Below are positions 12,015 to 23,065 of a stretch of DNA of 64,000 nucleotides, one piece after another. A program made the position numbers and the translations under genes. The stretch's first letter is position 1; each line of letters opens with the position of its first letter. The notes beneath the pieces are model-generated. The model ran no database searches, was not told the DNA's origin, and saw only the letters and a program-made list of their open reading frames with translations. The DNA comes from Knufia peltigerae (lineage: Eukaryota > Ascomycota > Eurotiomycetes > Chaetothyriales > Trichomeriaceae), in contig JAPDRN010000063.1 of the NCBI GenBank assembly GCA_030247855.1, forward strand, positions 124,001 through 188,000. Reading direction: 5' to 3'.

Positions 12015-12385
12015 TTAAACGACGAATCTCATACGAGTGGCTAAGAAAAAAGCGTGTTAGATTCGAAGAGTGAAAGGTGAACAAGGTGACGAGCCAGCTG
12101 ATGTACAGAAAAGGCTTGCAAAGTTGAATTTACCAAGGCCGCAAGCGAGAGCAAGTCCCGCCCAGAATGGATAAGAACGATTGAAACCCAATTGTGAGGT
12201 GAAGTGCGCCCAAAAACGCCAAAATCCACCAAGTGAATGATGCAAATAGAAGATGGAATTGAGTGACAAGTGTGCTCGTGAGGATAGTTGAAGGGGTCAT
12301 GAGAGACACACAGGAAGGTGAAAATAAGTCTACGTACAGACTCCTTGGGGAGGTCTTGGATTTGGGCGGCGTCAAATCTACCCAT
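12015..12385 (-). CDS. Possible small membrane protein (doubtful)
   Basis: Tentative three-exon model. Exon 1 starts at 12385 (MGRFDAAQIQDLPKES) and ends at a GTACGTAG donor. A middle exon, in a frame open over about 12270-12140, reads HHSLGGFWRFWAHFTSQLG and NRSYPFWAGLALACGLG. After a GTAAAT donor and a TTCTTAG acceptor, a short last exon ends at 12015. The total is about 80 residues with one membrane-like helix, similar in size to accessory subunits of mitochondrial complexes, but I do not recognise the family. It lies about 100 bp upstream of the Arb2 start on the same strand, so it could instead be leader or intron sequence of that gene. Exact junctions are unsure. Confidence 0.3.
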
Positions 12386-12917
12386 TGTCCTGCGTTACAC
12401 AACCACAACGATTTCAACGAGTTTGCAATAGGGATCAATGGAATAGACATAGCAAATAGAAACCACTGTTCACGAATGTGGGATTGTCAGTGTTGTACTG
12501 TTAGGCCATGATACAATCTCAACAACTAAGGTATTTGGCAATCCAATTCGTGAAGCCCAGACCCTTTGGGCTAGCAAACATTGATTCATAAAGACATTTC
12601 TCTCAGAAGCCTGAAATCCAAACCATGCAATGCTGTCGAGCGTGTCCCTCCCATGTACACCTAATATGCGCAAAAGCAAGGCAAACACATCCAATCAGTT
12701 TCCCTAATGTTCAAAACGCCGTGATCACAACAAAAGCATAGTTAGCGAGTGCTTGTCACACACGCAACCCCCCAGAAATTCGTAATTGTACACAATTCTG
12801 GCCCAGGAGCATGAGCATGGCCATGGAAACTCATCAGCCGTCACCATCCAACCAAAATCAAGGGTATTTCGTACACATTCGACGGTGCATCTGATCCCGA
12901 AGGAAGTCTGGATCTCT
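12386..12917. other. Intergenic
   Basis: About 530 bp between the fork-head gene's stop and the doubtful small gene. No protein-like ORF or repeat. Confidence 0.5.
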
Positions 12918-15339
12918 CTAAGATCCAGCTCGAACACTACTACTGCGTTGTGAAGGGAAACTGCCCCCTGCAATAGGAGCAAATCCCTTTGCAAGGTCGA
13001 AGCCACCATCTCCATCGTCATCGTCATCATCATTGTTGTCTCGCACTTCCGTGGTAGTGGAGTTGAATTTCACTGGTGGAACTGCCGAGGTGCTGCGACC
13101 AGACCTTGTCTCATTCTCGGCACTCTCGGTCTCTCGTACGGGCACTGCAGGCGTGGCTTCTTTCTTGATACTGGAGCTCGAGCCAGCTGGCATCTGGCTG
13201 CTCCTCGCTGGCTTGCTAGGGCTGCCAACGCCCCCATCCATAGGCGGCGGACTAGAACTCATCACCTGTCGATCAAGTCCGTTGGCCCTGGGATCTTCAT
13301 CCTTGACTGGGGATATGTCTGGCAAAGCCTGGCCTGGAGTGACTGCCATTAGGCCTTTCCAGAATAGACTCGGGCCCGCAGGAGACGACTCAGGCATGAA
13401 CTTGCTGGGAGCTACCAGTGTACTGGGAGGAGCCAGCCTGGGATTCTGCCTGAGCGGTGCGGGAGTGACAATGCTATGTTGCGAGTGGTGAAATGGGGTG
13501 TCAAGATAGGATGACGAAAGAGTCGGGTTAGCAGGCGAATGATGCGACGGTGGTACAGACGACGGTAAAGTGTAAGCAGGTAGACCATTGCCAAGACGAG
13601 GCGTTGGGCCTGGGCGATGTGGAAGTGGTGACTCTTCCAACTCCAGATCTGGGAGAGTGTTCTGCGTACCCGTCCTTCGTCTCTGAGGCGTGATGGCTTC
13701 CCGAGCATTCACAGGCGGTGCCAGAGTCGGCCCTGGCGGGAATGGACCTGGAGGACCTGGGGGTCCTGGATTGAACGCAGGAAACTGTAGACCAATATTC
13801 GGAGGCGGAGGACCAGGTCGATCACTCCCATCTCGGGCAGAGAATTGGCTGACCATGCTCGTGTCGTAACCTAGATTCTGCCCATTTGGGCCTCTGAAAT
13901 TGGGGTTGACATCTTTACCTGCTGCGGGCGAAGACGGGGCAGAGCCTCCACGGCGGGCCTGCTTCTTCCAATATTCCTGACGAAATTCAGGGGCAATCTG
14001 CCACTTCATACCCTTCCCTGGCTCATCGGTACGTCTGGGTACTTTTTGAAATGCTTTGTTGAGTGACAAATTATGCCGTATCGAGTTCTGTGGAAGTTAG
14101 CAAGAGACCAAGACAACAAATAGTGTGAGGATACTGACCTGCCAACCACTATTTGAGTGGCGATAAAAGGCATACTTTTCGGCAATGAAAGAGTAGATGT
14201 TGCTTAGGGTCAGCTTTTCCTCCTCGCTAGAGAAGATGGCCTGGGCGATCATGGTAGCATAACTGAACGGTGGCTTGAGATCCTTAGCACTGTCCCGACT
14301 GTAGTCGATTTCCTGGTTGCTCTGCATCAGCATTCCACGGCCATACATAGGCGAGATGGGTGCTTTGCTATCGAAAACACCTCGCTGTTGCTTTCCCGAA
14401 TCGTTCGAAGGCGGAGTGGTTTCTCGTTTGAAATCTGGCGGAGCCGGGGCGAGTGATGGAAATGCTTGAGATCCATATGAGATGCTGCTATGCCTGGCCG
14501 ACTCAACTTGGACCTCGAGCTGAGGAACCTCTTCGCCCGCAGCTAATGCTTTGGCTCGATCGATGAAGTATTGGTCGATTTCGGCCTTGTCTCCTGGGGT
14601 CACAAACATCATTTGCGTGCCAGCGATTTCTATAATGTCACCAGATCTGATCTGCTTCCGTAACCCTTTCTTGACCAAGACATTGTTGACCCGCACACCA
14701 TTTCGCCCATTAACCCTGACATGCCAGCCGCCCTTATCGACGGGGTAATCAGCATCGTAGTATATTGAGGCGTGGTGCCGCGACACGATCTTGCTGGGCC
14801 CGAGATCGATGTGTACAGGTAGGACTTCTTTCAGATCCGCAATCGGACTCGAAGCGCCACTTACTGTTGGACGTTCATCTGGTGGTCTGCCAAAGTTCAC
14901 AGACTGTTCGCGCACAAAATACGTCCAATCTCTTCCAGCAATCTTTGCATATGCGGACACTTTTTGTGGGCTGTTGTTTTGTGGCTTGTCGTTGGAATAT
15001 TCTGCTGCAGCAACAATAGGTTCTTTCGAGACTTGCAGGTAGGAGACAACAGAATCTATGAGGTCGGTCTGCGACAGCTCTTCCGTTTCATCGCCAGAGT
15101 CTTGGGCGGGGGAAAGTTCAGGTTCGGGAGATGTGGATTTTCGTCTGGCTATGGCGCGCCCTCCATTACCCTATTTTACAGTCAACGAAACCGGGATTTC
15201 TGAAACAAGATGACCAGGAAGGGCCTACCTTGCGTTTCTTTGCCGATGGCCGCGTAGGCGAAGAATCGGGAAGATCAAGTTCAGAAGACTCGAGGATATC
15301 TGCCTGCTTGCGACGGGGTTTGCGTTTTGATGGCGGCAT
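12918..15339 (-). CDS. FHA/fork-head transcription factor (Fkh1/Fkh2 type)
   Basis: Exons 15339-15229, 15170-14139 and 14087-12918 (introns 58 and 51 bp) total 2313 nt, giving 770 aa. All phases fit. It starts MPPSKRKPRRKQ with a basic, NLS-like N-terminus. An FHA domain follows from about residue 108 (DWTYFVREQSVNFGR, then the SRHHA phosphopeptide-binding core, then GRNGVRVNNVLV). A fork-head domain follows near residues 335-420 (KPPFSYATMIAQAI, LSNIYSFIAEKYAFYR, then NSIRHNLSLNKAFQKVPR). The second intron cuts the fork-head helix between GWQ and NSIRHNLS. The C-terminal 350 residues are Pro/Ser-rich with many SP/TP sites and end in a poly-Asp patch. FHA plus fork-head is the Fkh1/2 architecture that controls G2/M cell-cycle genes and development in fungi. 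Confidence 0.92.
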
Positions 15340-17155
15340 CTTGGATCCACGGCGACACGAAAAATGCTTCACAAATTGGAGAGGTAGCGGGGGATTTCAG
15401 AGACAGAGGTTGAATGAATGTCGGAGGTTTTGTGAATGAGGGCGAACGCAGATGGTCGTGACCGGTGGTTTGCGACGTCAATGTTTATTTCTGACGCAAG
15501 GATTTTCGCGGGAGGGAATCTGCGCGGAATCGTGGGATGGAATGAGGGCGGGACGGAAGGGCGCAGGCGACATGGACATGAATCCCAGCGTTTGTCATTA
15601 AAGGTTGGTGGTGAACGAGCAAGGCGCGTGAAGGGGTGACAAGGGACTGCGAATTCTTCCAACAATGATGTTGTTAGATGCTTTGTACGGGAGATGTAGA
15701 GGAGTGAGAAGGTAACTTGAATTAATGGTTGACCGTGGTTTGAACGCACCGGGAGCAAAGACTGCAGCAAACTGGATCTTAGTTCGCGTAATTCATTGGA
15801 TGGTGGAACGCGTTGACCTGATGGTTTGGGCTTAATAAATAGGTACCACAGGTGGTCGGTGCTGCACCTAGTGAGGACGATACGGAGTAAATAGTCTACG
15901 GGAGTCCTCTACAGTCTTCAGTGTCTACGTCTACTCTGTACCTAGTCTGCCTGTCTTTTCCGCACTGGAAAAACCCTTTCTGTCACCATCATAAATCTTC
16001 GCACTGTCATCGTTTACCTCTGTACCGCTCGCAACCAAAGAGATGTATCTTCACGGTCAAGAAGAGAAATTTACAGCTTGGACTCTGTTTGTAGGCATAC
16101 AAAGTATCCTTGACAATAAGCAGTACATTTCATCGGGTATTGTATGGCTACCTCCTGTCTTATGTCCATCCCTTGAATTCAACCGCAAATGTAAACAATG
16201 GACATGTCATGGGCAATTATGACACTTGGATCCATGGCCATTCCTCTGTGTGACAGGTGCCTGATTTACATTTGAGCCTCAGTCGGCTGTTTGCGCCTTT
16301 AAGACCTTCTTCACTGTCAACCTGTTGCTCCTATTCTCCATGGGCATGGTTACAAATAATTCCTCTGGTATCCGCCTAGATGAATGTAATGCAGGGCGGG
16401 TCAGTGGCCTCGTGCGCACCATTTCTCTCGCTCTCGCTTACCGACTGCTACCGATTGGGCGGAATTCCGAGGTAAACAATGATGACGTCGCTGGCTCGCC
16501 ACACTTGCTAACTGCCCGGATTAAGTCTACTCCGTATCCGTACTCTCAGTTGCGCCCATCGCCATTGGGTACACCTGTTTATGGTATATACCAATCAGTA
16601 CAAGTCTTCTGGTTTCGTCTATGGCAAATGTCTGCAACTGTGTCGTCAACATGGCCTGCCATTCTTCAACTCGATATAAAGTACAAGTATTAGATATCTA
16701 CAGTACACATCTCGCCTTTGCCAGACAGACAGCTCGTCGCTGACAGGGACTTGGAACACCCCAAACGTCTCCTGAAGCCACTCCCTGCATTAGCCCCGAG
16801 TCTCGCCCCCTGTCTTCTTATCGGCCTTCTGTCAGCCCTGAGTCTGTATGAGACACCAGTACGAGACCCAAACAATAGCAAATCTTGAAGCCACAAATAC
16901 CATGCAACCGTTGTCCTTGTCTAAGAGTGTCCTGACACCTTGCAAACCCTTCTTTTTGGAATACACATCCCAACTTTGTGCTGTCCGCCAACACCTTGCA
17001 ATGTAAAATAAACATAGGAGAAAAAGCTCCTTCCATCCAGACCTGTTGAAAACAGTGCGCAGTAGAATGCCTTCCAATCTTTTTATCCTCTCCAATAGTC
17101 GTAGCTTCGTAATGCCCTGATCCAACGTGAATCGTACAAACGCCTATTGAGATTT
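15340..17155. other. Long intergenic region with two TACGGAGTA-type motifs
   Basis: About 1.8 kb between the fork-head start (-) and the F-box/WD40 stop (-). ORFs of 60-120 codons in this stretch lack coding character. It contains the recurrent 9-mer as TACGGAGTA at 15881 and TACTCCGTA at 16528. It probably holds a long fork-head 5' leader and promoter. Confidence 0.55.
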
Positions 17156-19294
17156 TTAGGCCTCGACCAAGTCAACGCCTTCAATACCATAACCAAAATC
17201 GATGATCACCACGCGCCCATCTTGGCTCGTGCAAACGATTTTGCGATAATTACTCTTCGCCGCTAATATCCAACTCGACGTCCATCCATCAAAGTTGATC
17301 TTGAGCCCACCATCATCTGCGGATTCCCCATTGTTTGCATCCCACACCTTGATCGAATGGTCATAACTACCACTGATGATGCGCGAATTGGCCGAGTCGA
17401 GATGGAGGGACCTGACCAGGTTTCGGTGACCCTTGAGTTCCCTGATCCTGTTCCCGGTGATCGTGTCGTACTCATAAATGACCTGATCATTTCCGCCCGC
17501 AAAGATGGTCCGGCCATTCTCCGAGAACTCGACACAGGCTAGGCCTCGGTCCTTGGATTGAAATTCTTTGATGCAGACCCCATCCTCGAGTCGCCACAGC
17601 TTCGACAGACCGTCGCCACTAGCGCTGGCCAGAAGGTTGCCTCTGACTTGAACTGCATTCACCGGGCCACGATGTCCGACCAATGTCTTCAGGAGCCGAC
17701 CCGAGGATCTGTCCCACACCTTGATCGTGGTATCCTTGGAGCATGTAATGATTCGACTCTTGTCAATGCATACATCAAGAACTCCAGCGTGATGGCCAAC
17801 GAGCCGGTAAATGGGCTTGTAGTTGTCTTTGATGGACCAAACAATGCAGGAGAAATCTGATGAACCAGTGACCAGAATTTCATCGTCGTATTGTAGACAC
17901 AATACCGAAGCCTGATGCCACATTGGGATTTCCGATGAGGCGAGGTCTGAAGAGCACACATCTGCCTTGAAGAATGGAAGTACTCCCTTTGGCTCGACCG
18001 CGACCGAGGCCAGTTGCTGTCTCTCCCGAGGATTGTTGGGGGGACCAAGCTTGTGAATGCATTGGTACGTATGGGCGTCCCATACCCGAATGGTGTTGTC
18101 GCGCGACCCGGTAATGATTTTGTGCTCGTCAAACTGCGCACAATAGACACTGTCTTTGTGTCCATTGAGGTAGATGGCTGCAGCCTCACCGTTGCGCCAG
18201 CGCTTATCGATCAGGGTCCGCACTTTGAAAAGCTTTCGGAAGTCTTGGCCTGGCACGCTTTTACCTAGTCCAGCTGCTGGAGGGAAATGGGAGACACCGG
18301 TCTGCACCTTACATCCGTACTCTTGGTAGAAGATTCTTCTCCAGACAGCCTGTGATTTGCACAAGTCGTACCATTTCTGAGACACGAGTGAAGCACTGAT
18401 CAAGGATTCCACGTCGAGGAAGGATAAAATGTTCTCAACAAGCTCTGTCGCCAGGACCGAAGCAGGATCTCGACATGGAACATGTGGGCTGGCTGGAGAA
18501 GATCCTCTACGGTCACGACCATCGAGAATGATACCAATTCCACTTTCTGCATCTCCATCGGGTTTACTCGAGCTTTCTCGAGGTTCGTATGGGGGCAGAG
18601 GAGGAGTCCTGGAAGCGTGGAAACGTTCGTTCTGGGCAGCTGCGGAAGCCCTTGCCTCAGCTCCACCATAGACGAGGTCAGAGAGGAGTGGCTGCCCTCT
18701 GCCCCGTGCGAATGGTGCCTCTGCAGTGACTGGCGGATGGTATGAATTTAGAAGTGGAAGAGATGGGCGGCGTCGCGCACTTGGGTTTCTGAGAAGTCGT
18801 CCTCGGGATTTGGGTCTTGCAGATGCGACCTCGGTCAGATCTAACATCTGGTCTGTAGTCTTGACAGATCTCAAGGGTGGTGTCTTGGGCTCTAACCATT
18901 CCTCCTTTTGTTTGGGTTGTTTGCTCCTGACAGTGAGCGACATGCGTCGAGTTAACGACCTGAGCTCTGATATTCCATTCTTAAAGGACTGGGTGATGGT
19001 TGAGTAGCGTCGCTGATGCATCGGTTCTCGACCTCTAGGCTCGGCAGAAAAGTTCGCAAAGGGATCTGCGAAGGGTGAACTGTGATGGACTCCCCCAACT
19101 TCCTCTTGATTTGGGCTGAAGCTGGACCAGTCCAGCATATCATGAGAGGCAGCAGGCATCAGAGCAGATATAGGGCGTCTGGAGAATGAGCGCTGATCGG
19201 GCGCATGCTCGAACGCGGTTTTGGGTCGAGATAGAACTAGAAGGGAAGTCCTCCGGCGTGGAGCGATCGAGGAGGGAGCCTCGTTATGTGACAT
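17156..19294 (-). CDS. F-box and WD40-repeat protein (SCF substrate receptor)
   Basis: Single-exon, 712-aa protein. Residues 1-270 are basic and disordered, with many Ser/Pro sites. An F-box follows near residues 285-325 (LATELVENILSFLDVESLI, then SQKWYDLCKSQAVWRRIF). About seven WD40 blades follow, with clear WD/GH dipeptides (IRVWDAHT, IKVWDRSS, SIKVWDAN, LVGHHAGVLDV, LKGHRNLVRSLHL). The F-box should bind Skp1 and the propeller should choose phosphorylated substrates for ubiquitination, as in Cdc4, Met30 and Pof1. The specific orthologue is not clear. Between blades one and two there is a short insertion containing ADVCSSDL, discussed in the findings. Confidence 0.88.
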   Translation of the reverse strand: MSHNEAPSSIAPRRRTSLLVLSRPKTAFEHAPDQRSFSRRPISALMPAASHDMLDWSSFSPNQEEVGGVHHSSPFADPFANFSAEPRGREPMHQRRYSTITQSFKNGISELRSLTRRMSLTVRSKQPKQKEEWLEPKTPPLRSVKTTDQMLDLTEVASARPKSRGRLLRNPSARRRPSLPLLNSYHPPVTAEAPFARGRGQPLLSDLVYGGAEARASAAAQNERFHASRTPPLPPYEPRESSSKPDGDAESGIGIILDGRDRRGSSPASPHVPCRDPASVLATELVENILSFLDVESLISASLVSQKWYDLCKSQAVWRRIFYQEYGCKVQTGVSHFPPAAGLGKSVPGQDFRKLFKVRTLIDKRWRNGEAAAIYLNGHKDSVYCAQFDEHKIITGSRDNTIRVWDAHTYQCIHKLGPPNNPRERQQLASVAVEPKGVLPFFKADVCSSDLASSEIPMWHQASVLCLQYDDEILVTGSSDFSCIVWSIKDNYKPIYRLVGHHAGVLDVCIDKSRIITCSKDTTIKVWDRSSGRLLKTLVGHRGPVNAVQVRGNLLASASGDGLSKLWRLEDGVCIKEFQSKDRGLACVEFSENGRTIFAGGNDQVIYEYDTITGNRIRELKGHRNLVRSLHLDSANSRIISGSYDHSIKVWDANNGESADDGGLKINFDGWTSSWILAAKSNYRKIVCTSQDGRVVIIDFGYGIEGVDLVEA

Positions 19295-20471
19295 GGTCGC
19301 CAGAGTAGGTGTGCCTGGTCGCCTTTTGCCCCCAAAAAAGAAAGTGCCAGCCTTTTCGGCCTATTCAAAACTTGCAAAGTTCAGAATCTTTGAAGGAAGC
19401 GATACTTGTGGCGTTGAGCCCGCGCCGGGGAAGGCAAAGCGATCCTAATTGTTGTTGTCGACGCGAAGTGAAGAAAGAAAAGAAGGCGAAAAAGGAGCGA
19501 CAGCAACTGCGAATCCAGCAGCGACTAAATAGAGAGGATGCGACTATTGGAAAAAGAGTGTAGGGAAAGGGCGACTGCGAGAAAATTCTCGATTTTGGGG
19601 ATCCGAGCGTTCGTATAAAACTCAGAACGGGAAGAAAAAGAGAGTCCGGAGTTGTTTATGGGCAGTAGGAATGGATAGCGCCGGGGAGACCCAGAGGCCC
19701 AGGGATGCCAGCAATTTTCTGTGGAGGTTTCAGCATTCAACGAACCCTTATTGCCTTCCAGAGGTCCACCGTGTGATTGTTGCATTGTACTCCGTACATA
19801 CGGAGTACAGTTGTATACTGTACAGATTCTCCATGCGGATAGTACAGAGACAAGTTCCCGGTAGAGAGGAAGCCAGGCAGGGCCCGTTGCCCCCCGACGC
19901 CCCCCGTAGTGATTAAGCGGGCTAGTGAGGCTTCGGGCTTCAGATCTAAGGAATCAGTTCGGTGTTTCAGCATGCCCATGACGTTCAAGACCATAATTTC
20001 CTTCAGTGTGGCTGTCTAGACCGGGATCTGACACTTTTGACATTCTTCAGGCCCTGTCACTCTCTCACTGGTTCGCTTGTTATCAGCAGTTTGAGAAAGT
20101 ACAAGTACGTGGAGATCGACGCTACACGGCGCCAACTCGCAAACGCACGAACTAGCTAGCACGAGGATTTGTTACTGTGTACTCCGTAATCAGTACCTGG
20201 TCTAGGGACCTAGTTCGCCGCGGGACAACAACCAGACTTCTTTCGAGTACCCCGAACTGACCGCCTTCAGGCTCCCCGACTCCTGGCTCCTTGTTCCCTG
20301 CACCTCCTGTTCAACCATCGACGCCTTCGTCAGGCACGCGCAAACATCATCCCCCTCCGTAAGCGATTTGTACAACTCCTGTGTTCCTCACACCGACTTC
20401 AACCCCTTGCTGACGCCCCCTCCATTTGCCCTCAGGCCACTTATCGCATACACTCAGGCACGCGACTCACC
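19295..20471. other. Divergent intergenic region with palindrome and repeated 9-mer
   Basis: About 1.2 kb between divergent genes. It contains an 11-bp-arm inverted repeat at 19786-19809, built from two head-to-head copies of TACTCCGTA, and another copy at 20180. Pyrimidine-rich sequence precedes the 20472 start. No gene seen. Confidence 0.6.
19786..19809. repeat. Perfect inverted repeat of TGTACTCCGTA
   Basis: Arms of 11 bp (19786-19796 and 19799-19809) separated by CA. Each arm contains the 9-mer TACTCCGTA that recurs across this window's intergenic DNA. Confidence 0.9.
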
Positions 20472-21044
20472 ATGGCCGCTATCCCTCTCCCATACATCGC
20501 CTTCTTCCAATGGATTGAACCATTCTCGACGCTCGTAGGAGCATTCTATGCTTGGTTGAAGCCTGCGACGTACTTGGAACTGACGCATGCTCAGTCGGCC
20601 CCGGGGATACTAGGCGTGCCGGTCTCGACCGAAATCGTGCTGCGCCAGCTTGGGAATCTCTACATCGCGTTCGCCATCAATGAGGCACTGGTCTTGAGGG
20701 CTACGGCCGATCTCAAAGTGTGGAAGGCCCTCCTCCTTGGTCTCTTGATAGCGGATTTTGGGCATTTATTCAGTTGCTATCCCCTCGGTCTCACTTACTA
20801 CTACGATGTCAGGAGTTGGAATTCAATGGCCTACGGCAACATACTATTTGTCTACTGCGGTGCCATGACAAGAATCTGCTTTTTACTTGGTGTCGGTCTT
20901 GGAGGCCCCAAGAAGGCAAAACCGAGAGCCAGAAAGTCTGTGAGGATGATCACCGAGAACGATGCGCCTCCAGTGACGCCGACTCAAATGAACAAAACTC
21001 CGGCGCAAAGCACGCGGAGAAAGAAGCAGAACAGGTCGGCTTAG
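20472..21044 (+). CDS. DUF7704-type fungal membrane protein
   Basis: Single-exon, 190-aa protein with about four membrane helices: an N-terminal segment IAFFQWIEPFSTLVGAFYAW, LYIAFAINEALVL, VWKALLLGLLIADFGHLF, and ILFVYCGAMTRICFLLGVGL. A basic, Thr/Lys-rich cytosolic tail ends TRRKKQNRSA. The opening (aromatic residues, then IEPFSTLVGAFYA) and the ADFGHLFS segment match a widespread ascomycete family of unknown function (DUF7704, from memory). Length is typical. The leader upstream (20200-20470) is pyrimidine-rich, as in many fungal promoters. A copy of TACGGAGTA lies 40 bp past the stop at 21085. Confidence 0.75.
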   Translation: MAAIPLPYIAFFQWIEPFSTLVGAFYAWLKPATYLELTHAQSAPGILGVPVSTEIVLRQLGNLYIAFAINEALVLRATADLKVWKALLLGLLIADFGHLFSCYPLGLTYYYDVRSWNSMAYGNILFVYCGAMTRICFLLGVGLGGPKKAKPRARKSVRMITENDAPPVTPTQMNKTPAQSTRRKKQNRSA

Positions 21045-21410
21045 ACAGGACAATGGCTGCGATATATGCCCCAAGAAAGAAGAATACGGAGTACAGTGGA
21101 AGGTTACAATCGCCCAGCAACGAACTCGACTCGGTTACATCACCTTCTATCGCGTTAACCAGCGCCACGTTATTCTGTGTCGCAGCGCTTATCGCATACT
21201 CCTATCCTGCCTGTTCGATTGTCCTTCAGCGTCAAAACCTACTTCGGTGATGTCAAGCAAGCATCCAAACGCAAGCGCAGCCATGATCACTTTGGTATGA
21301 AGTGATCAGAAATGATGCGCTGTGCTATCTTGCTGCTTGAAAAGCGGCCATAGTCGTTATGGGAAACAGATATATCTCGTATCTTTCCTTTTCTGTAACC
21401 ACCAAATTGT
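21045..21410. other. Intergenic, convergent 3' region
   Basis: About 370 bp between convergent genes. Contains TACGGAGTA at 21085. No gene seen. Confidence 0.6.
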
Positions 21411-22169
21411 TCACGGATCCAGCACCTCATATTCGACGCCCAAGCACTTGCCAGCATTCACGCCTTTGATCAAATCATTCGGACAAGCACTCATGACGGC
21501 GATCACGTCCCTCTCGGCCCGCAGAACGAGATATTCGCCGGGTTTGCTCTGCGGTGGCACGCACTCGATGCGCCCGCCTCCCGATTCGCGATCCAACCCA
21601 GACAGGACAGGCACATTCATAAACACGTTCAGCGGATCGGGTGTCCACTCTGTACTCACGCTGCCGGGCAGGAAACACCCATCCTCGGCCGCCCGCGCAA
21701 GAGCTAGATGCATGTTTTCCGCACAACTGCCGTGGTCGTAATCCGGATGGCCCAGGTTATGCATGCGAAACCTGTCGCAGCAGCCGAAGAGCGTGTCGTG
21801 GATCCCGGACGTGGTGTCCTCGACCAGCGAGAACAGCGGAAGCGATTTGTTGGTGTAGAGAACGTCGCGCGTCGTCGCCGAAGGGATCAATTTGGATAGA
21901 ATGCTCCTCGTCCGCGAGGCGGAGAAGTATTGGATCCCGGAGGTAAAAGGGTACGGTGCCGTCGCGGTGGACCTGGCCGGTTTGGCATCGGAACGTATGA
22001 AGCTCGTCGGCGTGTTGTGATCCGTGTCGCCCCCGGTCTCGATTCTGGGAAAACAAAAGGCCCAGAAATCAATCACCTGTGTGCCGTGTGGATTGATCAA
22101 TTTGAGGCGCTGGCCGGATCTGAGGGAGACGTAGGCGCCTGTTCGGGCGGGGATCTCGACCGGTGCCAT
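21411..22169 (-). CDS. DUF1989 (urea carboxylase-associated) family protein
   Basis: Single-exon, 252-aa protein. The family fold is a small beta-barrel metal-binding module. Visible marks are IPARTGAYVSLRSGQRLKLI at the start, HGTQVIDFWAF, the metal-site motif CCDRFRMHNLGH with DHGSCAENMH (Cys/His-rich), and LNVFMNVPV. In bacteria, DUF1989 proteins sit in operons with urea carboxylase and guanidine- or urea-derived nitrogen enzymes. In fungi the role is unassigned. It is the only such gene here and lies 35 kb from the DUR3 urea transporter, so a link is speculative. Start ATG at 22169 is the first in frame and follows a T-rich leader. Confidence 0.85.
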   Translation of the reverse strand: MAPVEIPARTGAYVSLRSGQRLKLINPHGTQVIDFWAFCFPRIETGGDTDHNTPTSFIRSDAKPARSTATAPYPFTSGIQYFSASRTRSILSKLIPSATTRDVLYTNKSLPLFSLVEDTTSGIHDTLFGCCDRFRMHNLGHPDYDHGSCAENMHLALARAAEDGCFLPGSVSTEWTPDPLNVFMNVPVLSGLDRESGGGRIECVPPQSKPGEYLVLRAERDVIAVMSACPNDLIKGVNAGKCLGVEYEVLDP

Positions 22170-23065
22170 TCTTTTTTTTTGGCCTCGTTGTGTCTGTCTC
22201 CGAGTTCGTCTGAAGAGTGTGGTAAGTATTGATTACCTCGGTGTCCTGTTGTATATGCGTGGATTGTTCGTTTCGTACTCTCTTTTTCTTTCTTTTTTCA
22301 CAATCTCTCCGAATGGAGTTTTGTCACAACTAATGGACAAACTTGTATCGTACTCAGAAGAGGCAGCGACGGGGATTGAAATTGAAATTGGATGAATGTT
22401 TCCTATTCTCTACACACATCCTAGACCCGGAAGATATTGGCGGCCATCTCCTTTGACGAGGAACAAGGACGAGGCCATCCAGAGCAGAGTAGCTCAACTC
22501 CGTCTATTGCGCTTGGTATCCCTACCATGACGGAGTACAGTACGGAGTACGGCCTTGATCAATTGACTACCTAGGTATGAGTATCAAAACCGAGCCTGTC
22601 AAGAATGTCTACTCGTAAGGAGTGACCCGAGCCAGATCGGGTACATACTTTGATAACTAGAGTGTTGGTATTGCGGGGAGTGTCGACACAGCAAGGCAAT
22701 GCTAGTTACCTGATTCATCGGTTTCAACGAGGTTAGGATTTGTATTTGATAAACTGTGTGAATCTAACACGATCAATCTCTTTCCTTCTCTTCTTCTTTC
22801 CACCACCGTGATTCTTGGAACCCTCATTCTTCGCATATCCTACATATAGAACTCAAATCACAATCGCAACAACGCTCCATGCACCCGCCCACGCCTCCCA
22901 TCTACCCTGGCATTCCATTAGAGCGCCCCTGAGTAGCATATATAGCCACACTTTTCGTACCTGTGCCTCTGATCCGCAAAGGCCCAACGCCGAACGCGGG
23001 AAAAATCCCCAAGTGATGATTAATCCTTGCCACATTGTTCAACACGAAATCAACATCAATCAAAA
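22170..23065. other. Intergenic with recurring motifs
   Basis: About 900 bp between two minus-strand genes. Contains CGGAGTACAG followed by TACGGAGTAC (22531-22550) and a 10-bp palindrome TACCTAGGTA (22568-22577). Short plus-strand ORFs here do not look coding. Confidence 0.6.
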
